Notes under the pieces: model-generated | Told to the model about the DNA's origin: nothing | Databases searched by the model: none | The model's input: only the letters and a program-made list of their open reading frames with translations | Position numbers and translations under genes: made by a program | Origin: Clostridiales bacterium | Lineage (GTDB): Bacteria > Bacillota > Clostridia > Oscillospirales > Ruminococcaceae | DNA length: 64,000 bases | Assembly: GCA_019423685.1 (NCBI GenBank) | Contig: JAHZAY010000002.1 | Coordinates: forward strand, 122,042 to 186,041 | Direction of reading: 5' to 3' | Shown here: piece after piece, positions 43,551-53,265 of the stretch | Layout of the letters: every line of letters begins with the position of its first letter | How positions within the stretch are numbered: the first letter of the stretch is position 1

Positions 43551-43579
43551 TTGCGCGCCTTCTCAAAATTTGCTATAAT
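43551..43579 (+). promoter_or_regulatory. Promoter of rimI-tsaD
   Basis: TTGCGC (43551-43556), a 17-base spacer and TATAAT (43574-43579), 31 bases before the TTG start of rimI. Confidence 0.75.
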
Positions 43580-43610
43580 GCAGCAGCAAAGAAAAAAGGG
43601 GGAAGCTTGC

Positions 43611-44072
43611 TTGACAGATCACCCGATTGCGGTTGTACCGATGGAAAAAGAGCACATTGAGACGCTGGCGGCGCTCGAACAGCTGTGTTTTTCTGCACCC
43701 TGGAGTGCGGATGCGCTGGCAGGCGAGCTGCAAAATCCGCTGGCTGTCTTTCGCGTCGCTTTCATCGAAGGGAAGGTAGCCGGCTATGTGGGGATGCAGC
43801 ATGTGCTCGACGAGGGCTTTGTCTGCAACATCGCGGTCTTTCCACAATTTCGCCGGCAGGGCGTCGCGACCGCCCTCCTGCAAACCTTAGATCGCTATGC
43901 ACAGGAGCATGGGATGGCGACCATCTCGTTGGAGGTGCGCCAGGCCAACACAGCAGCCCAGCAGCTCTACGAGAAAATGGGCTATGAACTGGTGGGGAGG
44001 CGCAGGCGCTTCTATCAAAATCCGGTCGAAGATGCGCTGATTATGACCAAAACCTATTCGCTCTTTGAATGA
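43611..44072 (+). CDS. rimI: Ribosomal protein S18-alanine N-acetyltransferase
   Basis: The 153-residue GNAT acetylates the N-terminal Ala of S18. The acetyl-CoA motif VFPQFRRQGVATALLQTL is intact, as is the LEVRQANTAAQQLYEKMGY end. TTG 43611 is the start since GGGGGAAG precedes it; upstream codons fall in the promoter. Its partner tsaD follows, a common arrangement (tsaE-tsaB-rimI-tsaD). tsaB and tsaE are not seen upstream. Confidence 0.92.
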   Translation: MTDHPIAVVPMEKEHIETLAALEQLCFSAPWSADALAGELQNPLAVFRVAFIEGKVAGYVGMQHVLDEGFVCNIAVFPQFRRQGVATALLQTLDRYAQEHGMATISLEVRQANTAAQQLYEKMGYELVGRRRRFYQNPVEDALIMTKTYSLFE

Positions 44073-44079
44073 GGACAGA

Positions 44080-45132
44080 ATGTTTGACAGCTTTACAGAA
44101 AAGAGGGAAAATACGTTGAAGATACTTGCAATCGAATCTTCCTGCGACGAGACTGCGGCCGCAGTGGTCGAGGACGGGCGGCGCATTTGCAGCTCGGTGA
44201 TTAACTCGCAGGTGGAGGAGCACAAGCTTTATGGCGGTGTTGTGCCGGAGATCGCCTCCCGGCGGCATGTAGAGAACATCGGAGCGGTGGTACAAAAGGC
44301 GCTGGACGATGCGGGAGAAACATTCCAGAGCATCGATGCAGTGGCGGTCACCTATGCACCGGGATTGATCGGGGCACTGTTGGTGGGCGTCAACTACGCC
44401 AAGGGAGTCAGCCTTGCGTCGGGCAAGACGCTCATCCCCGTCCACCACATCCGCGGCCACATTGCGGCAAACTATCTGACGCATCCGGACCTCAAGCCTC
44501 CGTTTTTGTGTCTGGTGGCTTCGGGCGGGCACAGCCACATCATCCAGGTCAATGACTACACCGATTTTTGCATCATCGGACGCACCCGCGACGATGCTGC
44601 GGGAGAGGCCTTCGACAAGGCAGCCAGAGTATTGGGCTTCCCTTATCCGGGCGGCATCCACATCGACCACGCTGCCCAAAAGGGCCGCCGCGGCCAGTAC
44701 AAACTCCCAAAACCGAAGGTAAACGGTTCGGACTTTGACTTTAGCTTTTCCGGCTTAAAGACAGCGGTCATCAATATCTCGCACCACGCTCAGCAGGTGG
44801 GCGAAGCGATCGATGTCAACAACCTTGCGGCAGATTTTCAGGGCACAGTGGCGGACATTCTCACCGACCACCTGATGCGTGCCGCAGAACATACCGGCGC
44901 CAACAAGATCGTGATTGCAGGCGGTGTAAGCGCCAACAGCGGTCTGCGCTCTGCGCTGACAGCAGCCTGTGAAGAGCGGGGGTACAAGCTGTACCTGCCA
45001 CAGATGAGCCTGTGCGGGGACAATGCGGCGATGATCGGGTCGCAGGCGTATTACGAATACCTCGCCGGCGCGAGGGGAGATCTATCCCTCAACGGAGTGG
45101 CTTCGATGCCGGTGGATAAGCTGTTTTATTAA
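44080..45132 (+). CDS. tsaD: tRNA threonylcarbamoyladenosine synthase subunit TsaD
   Basis: The protein transfers threonylcarbamoyl to A37 of ANN-decoding tRNAs. The ASKHA core IESSCDETAAAVV, the metal site HHIRGHIAAN and GGVSANSGLR are intact. ATG 44080 behind GAGGA gives 350 residues; TTG 44116, with GAGGGAAAA before it, is an alternative that gives a start closer to other members. It follows rimI closely. Confidence 0.96.
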   Translation: MFDSFTEKRENTLKILAIESSCDETAAAVVEDGRRICSSVINSQVEEHKLYGGVVPEIASRRHVENIGAVVQKALDDAGETFQSIDAVAVTYAPGLIGALLVGVNYAKGVSLASGKTLIPVHHIRGHIAANYLTHPDLKPPFLCLVASGGHSHIIQVNDYTDFCIIGRTRDDAAGEAFDKAARVLGFPYPGGIHIDHAAQKGRRGQYKLPKPKVNGSDFDFSFSGLKTAVINISHHAQQVGEAIDVNNLAADFQGTVADILTDHLMRAAEHTGANKIVIAGGVSANSGLRSALTAACEERGYKLYLPQMSLCGDNAAMIGSQAYYEYLAGARGDLSLNGVASMPVDKLFY

Positions 45133-45182
45133 GCGGCAAGGAAGATAAAGTTTTAACATAGCAGTACCCGTAGCAGATGGGT

Positions 45183-45230
45183 AAAAAACAAGGAGGATTT
45201 GTCTTGAGACAAATCCTCCTTGTTTTTTTT
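45183..45230. terminator. Bidirectional terminator between tsaD and the GH13 gene
   Basis: A long stem, AACAAGGAGGATTTGTC with its complement around TTGA, flanked by A-run and T-run, serves both converging transcripts. Confidence 0.93.
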
Positions 45231-45240
45231 GTCTTGTCAT

Positions 45241-47118
45241 TTATTTTGTGGCCGGTGTAAAAAAGAGTACAGCACTCTCTGGCTCAAGTGCGCCGTCGCA
45301 GTAGTCTCCCAGCAGGATCTGCGGTTTAGAGTTTGTAAATTCCTGCGGAAGGTGCAGTGCGCGCGGATGATAGGCGCGGTTGATGGCGACCAGCACAGAT
45401 TGTTTGCCCTTTTTCCGAATGTAGGCGCACAGATTGCTGTCTACGACCAGCGGGACAAACTCGGCGTCGATCAAAAAGGGATGGGAGCGGCGCAGCTGAC
45501 CGAGCTGTTGGAACCACTCCACCAGCTCCTGATTTTCATATCCCCACGGATAGCAGCAGCGATTAAAGGGGTCTGCATACCCGCTCAATCCCGCCTCGTC
45601 CCCATAGTACAGGCAGGGGGTACCCGGCAAAAAATATTGCAGGCAGCTGGCCATTTTTAGAAGCACCTGGCCGTGGCGGTAGGCATCCATCGACAGATAG
45701 TGGTGATTTGCCTGCCAGTTGCGGTCCTTGCCCTCCATCGATTCACCGGCGAGCACCGTGATGGCGCGCGGGGTGTCGTGGGTAGACAGCGAGTTCATCA
45801 TCGAGCTCATGGCAGGAGGGGGGTAATTTTCCACAATCGACAGCACCCCATCCACAAAGTCATCTGCGTTTCCGGTCAGGATATATCCGAGCACCGCATT
45901 GCGGAAGGGGTAGTTCATCACGCCGTCCATCTGGCTGCCCAGCAGGTAGCGGCGGCGATTGCCGTAACTAATTTTATTGGAGGCGTCCTCCCAGACTTCA
46001 CCGATGACAATTTTGTCCTGTCCGAATGACTTGACTGTCTGGTATACCCGATCCAAAAAGGCGTCGGGCAGCTCGTCGGCCACATCCAGCCGAAAGCCGG
46101 ATGCGCCTAATTTGAGCCAGTGGGCGAGCACTCCGGTTTCAGGATTACAGATAAAGTCGACATACCGGGGATTGGTTTCCCGCACATTGGGCAGGGTTTT
46201 AAAGCCCCACCAACTGTCGTAGTCATCGGGATAATGCCGGAAGGAGTACCACTCCCGATACGGGCTGTCCGGGTCGCGGTAAGCTCCGGTGTGTTGGCCA
46301 TAACGGCCGTTGCGGTTAAAGTAGACGCTGTCGCTGCCGGTGTGGCTGAACACGCCATCCAGAATGATCGAGATGCCGCGTGCGCGAGCTTCTTGACAGA
46401 GCTTGGCAAAGTCCTCCTCGGTACCCAATAGCGGGTCGATGTGCAGGTAATCGGCGGTGTTGTAGCGGTGGTTGGAATGTGCCTCAAAGATGGGGTTTAA
46501 ATACAGGCAGGTGACGCCGAGCTTTACCAGATAGTCCAGATTTTTGGTGATGCCAGCCAGATCCCCGCAAAAGTAGTCGGAGTTGGTGACCTCTCCATTT
46601 TGATTGGGCAGATAGACCGGCAGATTGCCCCAATCGGCGCGCAGGGTGCGGTCGGTGGGGACATTCTGCTTTTTTTCTCCCGAATTGCAGAAGCGGTCGG
46701 GGAAGATCTGGTAAAGGATTCCGTCCCCAAAAGCCGCAGGCCGGCAACTTTGCGGGTCATAGACGGTCAGCTGCCAATAGCGGTCGGAGTGCAGGCCCAG
46801 TTCTCCGCGCATCTGTTCATTTGCGTGGATGACGTGGTGTGCTCCGTCGGGGGTAGTCACCTGAAAATAGTAAAAGTAGAGCTTGGGGCGCGGCGGGGTA
46901 AAGGTGTAGCTGAAGCGGTTATAGCGCAGGGTACAGCCGTCCAGCTGCATTGGGAAGAAGCGGTCTGCCTCACCGTCGCTGCAAAGAGCAAATTCGACGA
47001 GCTGTGGGCAGACATCCTTGGGCAGCCGCACGGAAAAGCGCACGGCAGTGCCGGCCCGGACCGCGCCAAACGGCTCTTTGTAGTCGCTCAGGCGGCTGTC
47101 ATAGATGCAAAAATCCAT
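45241..47118 (-). CDS. Cytoplasmic GH13 alpha-glucosidase/neopullulanase-like enzyme
   Basis: The 625-residue enzyme cleaves alpha-glucan bonds, probably in maltodextrin or cyclodextrin. An N-terminal beta-sandwich (CBM34-like, about residues 1-110) precedes the GH13 barrel starting ILYQIFPDRFCN. The catalytic nucleophile is in GFRLDVADE, the acid/base in IVIGEVWED and the third acid in STHDTPR. No signal peptide is present. ATG 47118 is used, as AAAGGA lies 9-10 bases upstream and a TTG at 47136 would contain it. It is 42 bases after glgP, and together they form a glycogen/maltodextrin breakdown pair. Confidence 0.92.
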   Translation of the reverse strand: MDFCIYDSRLSDYKEPFGAVRAGTAVRFSVRLPKDVCPQLVEFALCSDGEADRFFPMQLDGCTLRYNRFSYTFTPPRPKLYFYYFQVTTPDGAHHVIHANEQMRGELGLHSDRYWQLTVYDPQSCRPAAFGDGILYQIFPDRFCNSGEKKQNVPTDRTLRADWGNLPVYLPNQNGEVTNSDYFCGDLAGITKNLDYLVKLGVTCLYLNPIFEAHSNHRYNTADYLHIDPLLGTEEDFAKLCQEARARGISIILDGVFSHTGSDSVYFNRNGRYGQHTGAYRDPDSPYREWYSFRHYPDDYDSWWGFKTLPNVRETNPRYVDFICNPETGVLAHWLKLGASGFRLDVADELPDAFLDRVYQTVKSFGQDKIVIGEVWEDASNKISYGNRRRYLLGSQMDGVMNYPFRNAVLGYILTGNADDFVDGVLSIVENYPPPAMSSMMNSLSTHDTPRAITVLAGESMEGKDRNWQANHHYLSMDAYRHGQVLLKMASCLQYFLPGTPCLYYGDEAGLSGYADPFNRCCYPWGYENQELVEWFQQLGQLRRSHPFLIDAEFVPLVVDSNLCAYIRKKGKQSVLVAINRAYHPRALHLPQEFTNSKPQILLGDYCDGALEPESAVLFFTPATK

Positions 47119-47160
47119 TGCGTCGTTCCTTTCCAAAAGGTGGCAGACCGGTTGTGAAGG

Positions 47161-49614
47161 TTAGTCCAGATTCCAGATGTCGCGCGCATACTCGTGGATA
47201 GCGCGGTCTGCACAGAAGTAACCGGACTGTGCGATGTTGACCAGCGACATCTTCTGCCAGCGTTCAGGATCGGTGCGGTAGGTGTGCATCAGATTCTTGC
47301 GCTGCTGGTCATAGGACTCAAAGTCACGCAGCACCATATAGGGGTCGTTGCTCTTAAACGAGTTTGCAATCTGGTCGAAGCGGTCGCCATCGATGTTGTT
47401 GCCGATCATGTCAATAGCTTCTTTGAGCACAGGGTTGCTCAGGTACAGCTCATTGGGGTAATAGCCGGCTTTCTTAACCTGCTCTACCTCTTCGGCGCGC
47501 ATACCAAAGACAAAGATGTTGTCCGGGCCTACCGCCTGGCCGATCTCGACGTTTGCGCCGTCCCAGGTTCCCAGCGTGATGGCGCCGTTGAGCATCAGCT
47601 TCATGTTGCCGGTGCCCGACGCTTCGGTGCCCGCCAGGGAGATCTGCTCGGAGACTTCGCTTGCCGGCATCAGCAGCTCAGAGAGGGTGACACGGTAGTC
47701 CTCGAGGTATACGATCTTGAGAATGTCGCGCACCTGCGGGTCCTTTTCAATCATCCGGCCAAGGCTGCAGATAAACTTGATGATCTGTTTTGCCATATAG
47801 TAGCCCGGAGCGGCCTTGGCGCCGAAGATGAAGGTGGTAGGCTGGATGTCGGCATGCGGATTGTGTTTGATCTCATTGTACAGCGAGAGGATGTGCAGTG
47901 CATTCAGATGCTGGCGCTTATACTCGTGCAGGCGTTTGACCTGAACGTCGAACATCGAGTTCGGGTCGATGATCTGGCCGGTGTGTTCCTTGATGTAGGC
48001 GGCAAAGTCTTTCTTGTTGGCAAGCTTAATTTTAGCGAGCTGTTCATATACCTGCTTGTCGTCCTTAAAGTCCATCAGCTTTTGCAGCTTGGTCATGTCG
48101 TGCATAAAGCTGTCGCCGATCAGTTCCTTGATGTAGTTGTTGAGGCGCGGATTGGACTGATACAGCCAGCGGCGGGAGGCGATGCCGTTGGTGACGTTGT
48201 GGAATTTGTAGGGCTGGATTTTAAAGAAATCGTGGAACAAGGAGTCCTTGAGGATGTTGCTGTGCAGGGTGGAAACGCCGTTTACGCTGTGGGAACCGAC
48301 GATGGACAGGTTTGCCATGCGGATGGAGTGGCCGTTGATGATGGCCATGCGGGAGACGGTGTATCCGTCCAGATGGAACTGGTCGGTCAACTGGCTGCAG
48401 AAGCGGTTGTTGATCTCGACCACAATCTGATAGATGCGGGGCAGCAGGGTGCGGAACATATCCTCGTTCCAGGTCTCCAGTGCCTCGGGCATGACGGTGT
48501 GGTTGGTGTAGGCGAAGGTGTTGCTGACGATGGTCCACGCCTTATCCCACGGATAGCCGCACTCATCGAGCAGGATGCGCATCAGTTCCGGGATGGCGAG
48601 CGCCGGATGGGTGTCGTTGATGTGGATGGCATTTTTCTCTGCAAAGTTTTCCAGTGTGCCGTAGATTTCCATGTGGCGGCGCACGATATCCGAGATGGAG
48701 GCGGCGACCAGGAAGTATTGCTGGCGCAGGCGCAGATTCTTTCCGGCAGGATGGTTGTCGTTTGGATAGAGCACCTTGCTGATCGCTTCGGCGTTGGAGT
48801 CCTGACCAAAAGCCTTGGTGTAGTCGCCGCGGTTGAAGGCGTCCATATCGATGGCCGAGCTCTGAGCACTCCATACGCGCAGCACGCTGACGCCCTTGCC
48901 GTCATAGCCGGAGATCATGATGTCGTACGGCACTGCTTTGACGGTGGTGTAGTCTTTGTACAGCACATGGTGGTAGCCGTAGTCCCAAAACTCCTCGACG
49001 CGGCCGCCAAAGTTGACGTTTACCGTGTGCTCTGGAATGCGCTCCAGCCACACCTCACCGCCGGGCAGCCACTCGTCGGGCAGCTCGGTCTGCCAGCCGT
49101 CGATGATCTTCTGCTTAAAGATGCCGAACTCATACAGGATAGAGTAGCCCATTGCCGGATAGCCGCAGGTGGCCAAAGCGTCCATAAAGCAGGCAGCCAG
49201 ACGGCCCAGACCGCCGTTTCCAAGGCCGGCATCCGGTTCCAGTTCAAAGAGGTTTTCCATCTTGACGTCCATCTGTTTGAGGGCCTGAGAAAATTCCTCA
49301 GCGAGGTTGAGGTTGTAGATCGAATTCTTTAATGAGCGGCCCAACAGGAACTCCATGCACAGGTAGTAGGTCTGTTTGCGGCCTTTGGCCTTGCAGTCGG
49401 CCATGAAGTGGCGGCGCTTCTCCTTGAGAATGCTGCGCACGATGGTGGCGCAGGCCTTGTAGTAAACCTCATCCGGTGCAGTATCGGGGGCAAAGCCCAT
49501 CGATTGCAGCTGGGTGGTGATCAGCGCCTTGATCTGGTCCGGGGTCAGTTTGCGCTCTGGGGAGGTGACAACCGACCGGATTTCCTCTGTAGTAAGGTTG
49601 TTTTCGATTTGCAT
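47161..49614 (-). CDS. glgP: Glycogen/maltodextrin phosphorylase
   Basis: The 817-residue PLP enzyme releases glucose-1-phosphate from alpha-1,4-glucan. Visible are RKQTYYLCMEFLLGRSLKN, DAGLGNGGLGRLAACFMD and the PLP-lysine motif ASGTGNMKLMLNGA. ATG 49614 starts MQIENNLTTEE; a frame extension of 24 codons upstream is not family-like. Length is normal. Confidence 0.96.
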   Translation of the reverse strand: MQIENNLTTEEIRSVVTSPERKLTPDQIKALITTQLQSMGFAPDTAPDEVYYKACATIVRSILKEKRRHFMADCKAKGRKQTYYLCMEFLLGRSLKNSIYNLNLAEEFSQALKQMDVKMENLFELEPDAGLGNGGLGRLAACFMDALATCGYPAMGYSILYEFGIFKQKIIDGWQTELPDEWLPGGEVWLERIPEHTVNVNFGGRVEEFWDYGYHHVLYKDYTTVKAVPYDIMISGYDGKGVSVLRVWSAQSSAIDMDAFNRGDYTKAFGQDSNAEAISKVLYPNDNHPAGKNLRLRQQYFLVAASISDIVRRHMEIYGTLENFAEKNAIHINDTHPALAIPELMRILLDECGYPWDKAWTIVSNTFAYTNHTVMPEALETWNEDMFRTLLPRIYQIVVEINNRFCSQLTDQFHLDGYTVSRMAIINGHSIRMANLSIVGSHSVNGVSTLHSNILKDSLFHDFFKIQPYKFHNVTNGIASRRWLYQSNPRLNNYIKELIGDSFMHDMTKLQKLMDFKDDKQVYEQLAKIKLANKKDFAAYIKEHTGQIIDPNSMFDVQVKRLHEYKRQHLNALHILSLYNEIKHNPHADIQPTTFIFGAKAAPGYYMAKQIIKFICSLGRMIEKDPQVRDILKIVYLEDYRVTLSELLMPASEVSEQISLAGTEASGTGNMKLMLNGAITLGTWDGANVEIGQAVGPDNIFVFGMRAEEVEQVKKAGYYPNELYLSNPVLKEAIDMIGNNIDGDRFDQIANSFKSNDPYMVLRDFESYDQQRKNLMHTYRTDPERWQKMSLVNIAQSGYFCADRAIHEYARDIWNLD

Positions 49615-50014
49615 ACGTAACCGCCATTTCTCCGCACAAAAAATAACAGGGTGGATTTTCCCGGTGCGGTCTGGGAAAATTTCCAAAAATGAGCATAAGT
49701 CTTTGGTAAAGGATGGACCATCTTTGATTCACCCATACAATAAAATTATAGTATACTTACCCCTTGAAAACAAGGGTAGGAAAAGGCCAATTTATGAATT
49801 TGTGACAGCATTGACAGAAAAACTTTCCTTCGCACGGTGCACTTTGATACATCCACACCATTTTTAAGAGGAATTTTGAAGGATGTGGAAAGTTTCTGCC
49901 GCAAAGGGGAAAAGCCCCCTTTACTTTCCGGCACAAAATCATATATAATAGGGGAAAAGAAGAGCTTTCTCTGCGCGCCGGATGCGCAGAAAGGGAAGAG
50001 AAAGGATGGTCTGC
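49615..50014. other. Divergent intergenic region between glgP and zapA
   Basis: These 400 bases hold the likely zapA promoter (49920-49949) and, on the minus strand, a TATAAT at 49745-49750 that could belong to glgP. Nothing else was recognised. Confidence 0.6.
49920..49949 (+). promoter_or_regulatory. Likely zapA promoter
   Basis: TTTACT (49920-49925), an 18-base spacer and TATAAT (49944-49949), 65 bases before zapA. Confidence 0.5.
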
Positions 50015-50371
50015 ATGGCGGGACAAAACAAAGTCAGGGTAGAAATCTGCGGGTCAAGGTATGTGGTATCTTCAAACGAGCCGGTGGAGTATGTCAAACG
50101 CCTGGCCAACACAATCGAAAACAAGGTCAAAACCTATATGGATTCCAGTCAGAATGTCACACTGACCGACGCATACTTCCTGGCGCTGCTCAGCTATGCG
50201 GATCTGTATGAGAAGAGCGAGCAGAACGCCGATCACATCCGCAGCCAGTTGACCGAGTATCTGGAGGAATCCACCCGTGCGAAACTGGAGCTGGACACCC
50301 TCAAACGGGAAAATGACAAGCTGAAGAAGGAAATTGACATCCTGCGCCAAAATATCGGGCGAGAGCCGTGA
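50015..50371 (+). CDS. zapA: Cell division protein ZapA
   Basis: The 118-residue protein stabilises FtsZ rings. The globular N-terminal domain includes VRVEICGSRYVVSSNEPVEY and the TLTDAYFLALLSYADLYEK segment. A long coiled coil follows, rich in Glu, Lys and Leu. ATG 50015 has AAAGGA 8 bases upstream; another in-frame ATG lies at 50006. The stop is TGA at 50369-50371, but the same frame remains coding-like for 42 more codons (see the next feature). Confidence 0.9.
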   Translation: MAGQNKVRVEICGSRYVVSSNEPVEYVKRLANTIENKVKTYMDSSQNVTLTDAYFLALLSYADLYEKSEQNADHIRSQLTEYLEESTRAKLELDTLKRENDKLKKEIDILRQNIGREP

Positions 50372-50500
50372 AGGACACCGCTGGATCAGGCGGAATTTGC
50401 CACCATGGACAAAATCCTCTTTGAACCCCAGCAGGAGGTCAGCGACGATTACGGTGAGGACGAGTATGAATATACCCTTGCCTCGGAGAGAAAGGAATGA
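50372..50500 (+). other. Coding-like extension in frame with zapA past its TGA
   Basis: After the TGA, 42 codons in the same frame read RTPLDQAEFATMDKILFEPQ and then an acidic, Tyr-rich tail (DDYGEDEYEYTLASERKE). They end in a TGA at 50498-50500 that overlaps the next start as ATGA, the usual form of translational coupling. An ATG at 50405 could begin a 31-codon gene but lacks a binding site. Options are a separate tiny gene, stop readthrough, or a zapA tail cut by a point mutation. Confidence 0.5.
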
Positions 50501-51006
50501 AAGAGATGGAGTACCATTTCCGGCGCGCACTGCCACAGGATGTGGACAGCATCATCGAGGTCATTCAGGAGCGGATTGACTGGATGGATCAGATGGGCCT
50601 GTATCAATGGAACAAGACCCATTATATGCAGCGCTATCCGCGGCAATATTTTTTGCAGCGGGTGGAAGATGGGGAATTTTTTCTTGCCCTGGATTCATCC
50701 GGAGCGGTTGCCGGCGTGATGGCACTTTTGACCGAGGACCCGAGGTGGGAGGGCACCGAACAAAAAAACTGTTACTATGTCCACCATCTGGCGGCGCGCA
50801 CCGGTGCAAAGGGCGCTGGGCGCGCACTGCTCTGCTTTTGTGAGGAGCTCTCAAGGAAGGAAGGCCGCGAGGTAGTGCGGTTGGACTGCCAGTTGGGCAA
50901 CGATAAGCTCAATGCCTTTTATGAAAAATTGGGCTACCAATACGCCGGTCCAATGGTGGAGGGCGAATACGAAGGCATCAAGCGGGAGAAGAAATTGAAC
51001 GGATAG
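50497..51006 (+). CDS. GNAT family N-acetyltransferase
   Basis: The 169-residue protein has the acetyl-CoA site GAKGAGRALLCFCEE and the C-terminal NAFYEKLGYQYAG. The region around WMDQMGLYQWNKTHYMQRYP matches a GNAT subgroup common in Clostridia. ATG 50497 overlaps the upstream stop by ATGA; an in-frame ATG at 50506 is also possible. The substrate is unknown. Confidence 0.88.
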   Translation: MKEMEYHFRRALPQDVDSIIEVIQERIDWMDQMGLYQWNKTHYMQRYPRQYFLQRVEDGEFFLALDSSGAVAGVMALLTEDPRWEGTEQKNCYYVHHLAARTGAKGAGRALLCFCEELSRKEGREVVRLDCQLGNDKLNAFYEKLGYQYAGPMVEGEYEGIKREKKLNG

Positions 51007-51036
51007 AAGGGGGAGAAGGGATCTCCCCCCTTTTCT
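51007..51036 (+). terminator. Intrinsic terminator after the GNAT gene
   Basis: AAGGGGGAGA pairs with TCTCCCCCCTT around AGGGA, followed by TTCTTT. Confidence 0.82.
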
Positions 51037-51168
51037 TTCCTTTGCTGCCAGCAAAAAAGGATATGCCAGGGGAAAAGACCTTTTTATGCAGGTGTATCGA
51101 GAAAGAACACCCAACAATTGCAAAGGGAAAAACACTTTGCGTGCAAGATGGGATAGGAGAAGAACAAG

Positions 51169-53253
51169 ATGAAACAGAAAATCGAGCTGCTTGCTCCGGC
51201 GGGCAATCTGGACAGCCTTTTGGCCGCAGTGCACAGCGGCGCGGATGCAGTCTATTTTGGATTTGGAGAGTTAAACGCCCGGCGCAACGCCAAAAACTTC
51301 GACGAGGACGCGCTGCGCGAAGCTTCCCGCATCTGCAAGGAGCGCGGCGTCAAGATGCACATGACCGTCAACACAATGGTCTATGACCGCGAATATGAGA
51401 CGGTGCTGCGCACCCTGGAAATTGCCTGCAAATATGGCATCGACGCGCTGATTGTGCAGGATCTGGGGGTAGCGGCTTTGGCGCACAGGGCGGCCCCCGA
51501 AATGCCGCTGCACGCCTCCACCCAGCTGACGGTGCACAACGTATCGGGAGCCTGGCAGGCAAAGGAATTGGGCTTTTCGAGGGTGGTGCTGGCCCGTGAA
51601 ATGAGCCGCACCGAGATTGCCGCCATCACCCGTGAGGTTCCGGTGGAAACGGAAGTCTTTGTACACGGAGCGCTGTGCATGTGCGTTTCGGGACAGTGCT
51701 ATATGAGCTCGGTGATCGGAGAGCGCAGCGGCAACCGCGGCCTGTGCGCCCAACCCTGCCGCCTGCCATTTGCCAGCGGCAGGAAGGGGGACAGCGGCTA
51801 TGCCCTCTCGCTCAAAGACCTGAGCTTAGCGCAGCGGGTACAGGAACTGGTGGAATTGGGAGTGGATTCGTTTAAGATAGAGGGCCGCATGAAGCGTCCG
51901 GAATATGTCGCGGCGGCGGTCAGCCAGTTTCGCCAGGCGTTGCAGGGCGGATATGCCGATGTGGATTTGATGGCGGCGGCCTTTTCCCGCAGCGGGTTCA
52001 CCCAGGGATACTTTGATGGAAAGCTGGGGCAATCGATGTTTGGCACCCGCCAGAAGGAGGATGTGCTGGCAGGGCAGAAGGTGCTCAAAAGTTTGGGTGA
52101 CCTTGCGGCAAAAGATGTTCCGCGCGTCGGGGTGGATTTTCGCTTCTCGATGCGGGAAAACGAGCCGGTCTGTCTGGTCGCGGCCGACTCCGATGGCCAC
52201 ACCTGTGAGGTGCGGGGTGCACAGCCGCAGCTGGCACAGAAGGCCCCGACCAACGAGGAACTGGTGCGCCGCAGCCTGGAAAAAACAGGCGGCACCTTCT
52301 ATTACCTGCGCTCGCTGACAGCCCAATTGGAGGATGGCCTCATCTGTCCAGCATCCCAGCTCAATGCGCTGCGCCGGCAGGCACTGGAGGAGCTAACCGC
52401 TCAGCGCGGACAGATTGTGCCAAAGCCATTCTCCCGCCCACAGCACACCCCTTATCCCAAACATCGCCCGGAATGGGTGCAGGCGGGGGGAGAGCTGCCG
52501 CTGCGCGCGCAGGTGCGCAGCATTTCCCAGTTGACACCGCGGCTGTGTGAGGAGTGCAGCTTGCTGTTGGTGCCGCTCGAGGAGCTTTTGCGCGGCGGCG
52601 CAGAGCTGCCCAAGGAGGTGCGCAAAAAGGTTGCGGTATCGCTGCCGAGGGTGGTATTTGGCGACGATGTGGCCGAATTGACCGAGAAGCTCTTGCGCTG
52701 CAAGAAGATGGGAATCGAGCACCTGTCGACCGGAAACCTGGGCGGAATCCATCTGGGAAACCAGCTCGGCTTTGTTCTGCACGGCGAGTATGGGCTCAAT
52801 ATTGCAAGTTCCGGTTGCCTGGCAGAATATGAAAAACTGGGCCTTACCGATTGTTTACTCTCCTTTGAGCTGTCCCTTTCCAGGGCCCGCGGCATCGAGG
52901 GCACACTGCCCAGAGGACTTTTGATCTATGGAAAACTGCCGTTGATGGTGACCCGCAACTGCCCGATTCGCCTTTCCGGGTGCAGGGATTGCAAGGGATT
53001 TGGCACCCTGACCGACCGCAAGCGGGAGGTCTTTGAGGTGCGCTGCACGGGAAGAAAGTATTCGGAAATCTTTAACAGCAAGCCGCTCTATCTGGCCGAC
53101 CGGATGGAGGAGTTGGACAGCTTTGACTACGGGTTGCTTTACTTTACCAGCGAAGGAGCAAAGCAGGTGGACAAGGTGCTGCTGCGCTACCAAAAGACCC
53201 ATGAACCGATGGAGCAGATTACCCGTGGACTCTATTGGAGAAACGTAAAGTAG
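51169..53253 (+). CDS. U32 family peptidase / RlhA-like protein
   Basis: The 694-residue protein has the N-terminal U32 barrel (LLAPAGNLDSLLAAVHSGAD) with the signature HGALCMCVSGQCYMSS and GNRGLCAQPCR, and a C-terminal collagenase-like domain (DUF3656). The cysteines in both parts are those expected for a metal or cluster site. Relatives with this layout act in 23S rRNA hydroxylation (RlhA) in E. coli; others were named collagenases. dut follows 12 bases later. Confidence 0.9.
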   Translation: MKQKIELLAPAGNLDSLLAAVHSGADAVYFGFGELNARRNAKNFDEDALREASRICKERGVKMHMTVNTMVYDREYETVLRTLEIACKYGIDALIVQDLGVAALAHRAAPEMPLHASTQLTVHNVSGAWQAKELGFSRVVLAREMSRTEIAAITREVPVETEVFVHGALCMCVSGQCYMSSVIGERSGNRGLCAQPCRLPFASGRKGDSGYALSLKDLSLAQRVQELVELGVDSFKIEGRMKRPEYVAAAVSQFRQALQGGYADVDLMAAAFSRSGFTQGYFDGKLGQSMFGTRQKEDVLAGQKVLKSLGDLAAKDVPRVGVDFRFSMRENEPVCLVAADSDGHTCEVRGAQPQLAQKAPTNEELVRRSLEKTGGTFYYLRSLTAQLEDGLICPASQLNALRRQALEELTAQRGQIVPKPFSRPQHTPYPKHRPEWVQAGGELPLRAQVRSISQLTPRLCEECSLLLVPLEELLRGGAELPKEVRKKVAVSLPRVVFGDDVAELTEKLLRCKKMGIEHLSTGNLGGIHLGNQLGFVLHGEYGLNIASSGCLAEYEKLGLTDCLLSFELSLSRARGIEGTLPRGLLIYGKLPLMVTRNCPIRLSGCRDCKGFGTLTDRKREVFEVRCTGRKYSEIFNSKPLYLADRMEELDSFDYGLLYFTSEGAKQVDKVLLRYQKTHEPMEQITRGLYWRNVK

Positions 53254-53265
53254 GAGGAATGTGCG

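Noticed and set aside
47194..49332. 712-codon open frame on the plus strand opposite glgP
   Set aside because: Antisense shadow of glgP; composition reflects the complementary strand of that gene.
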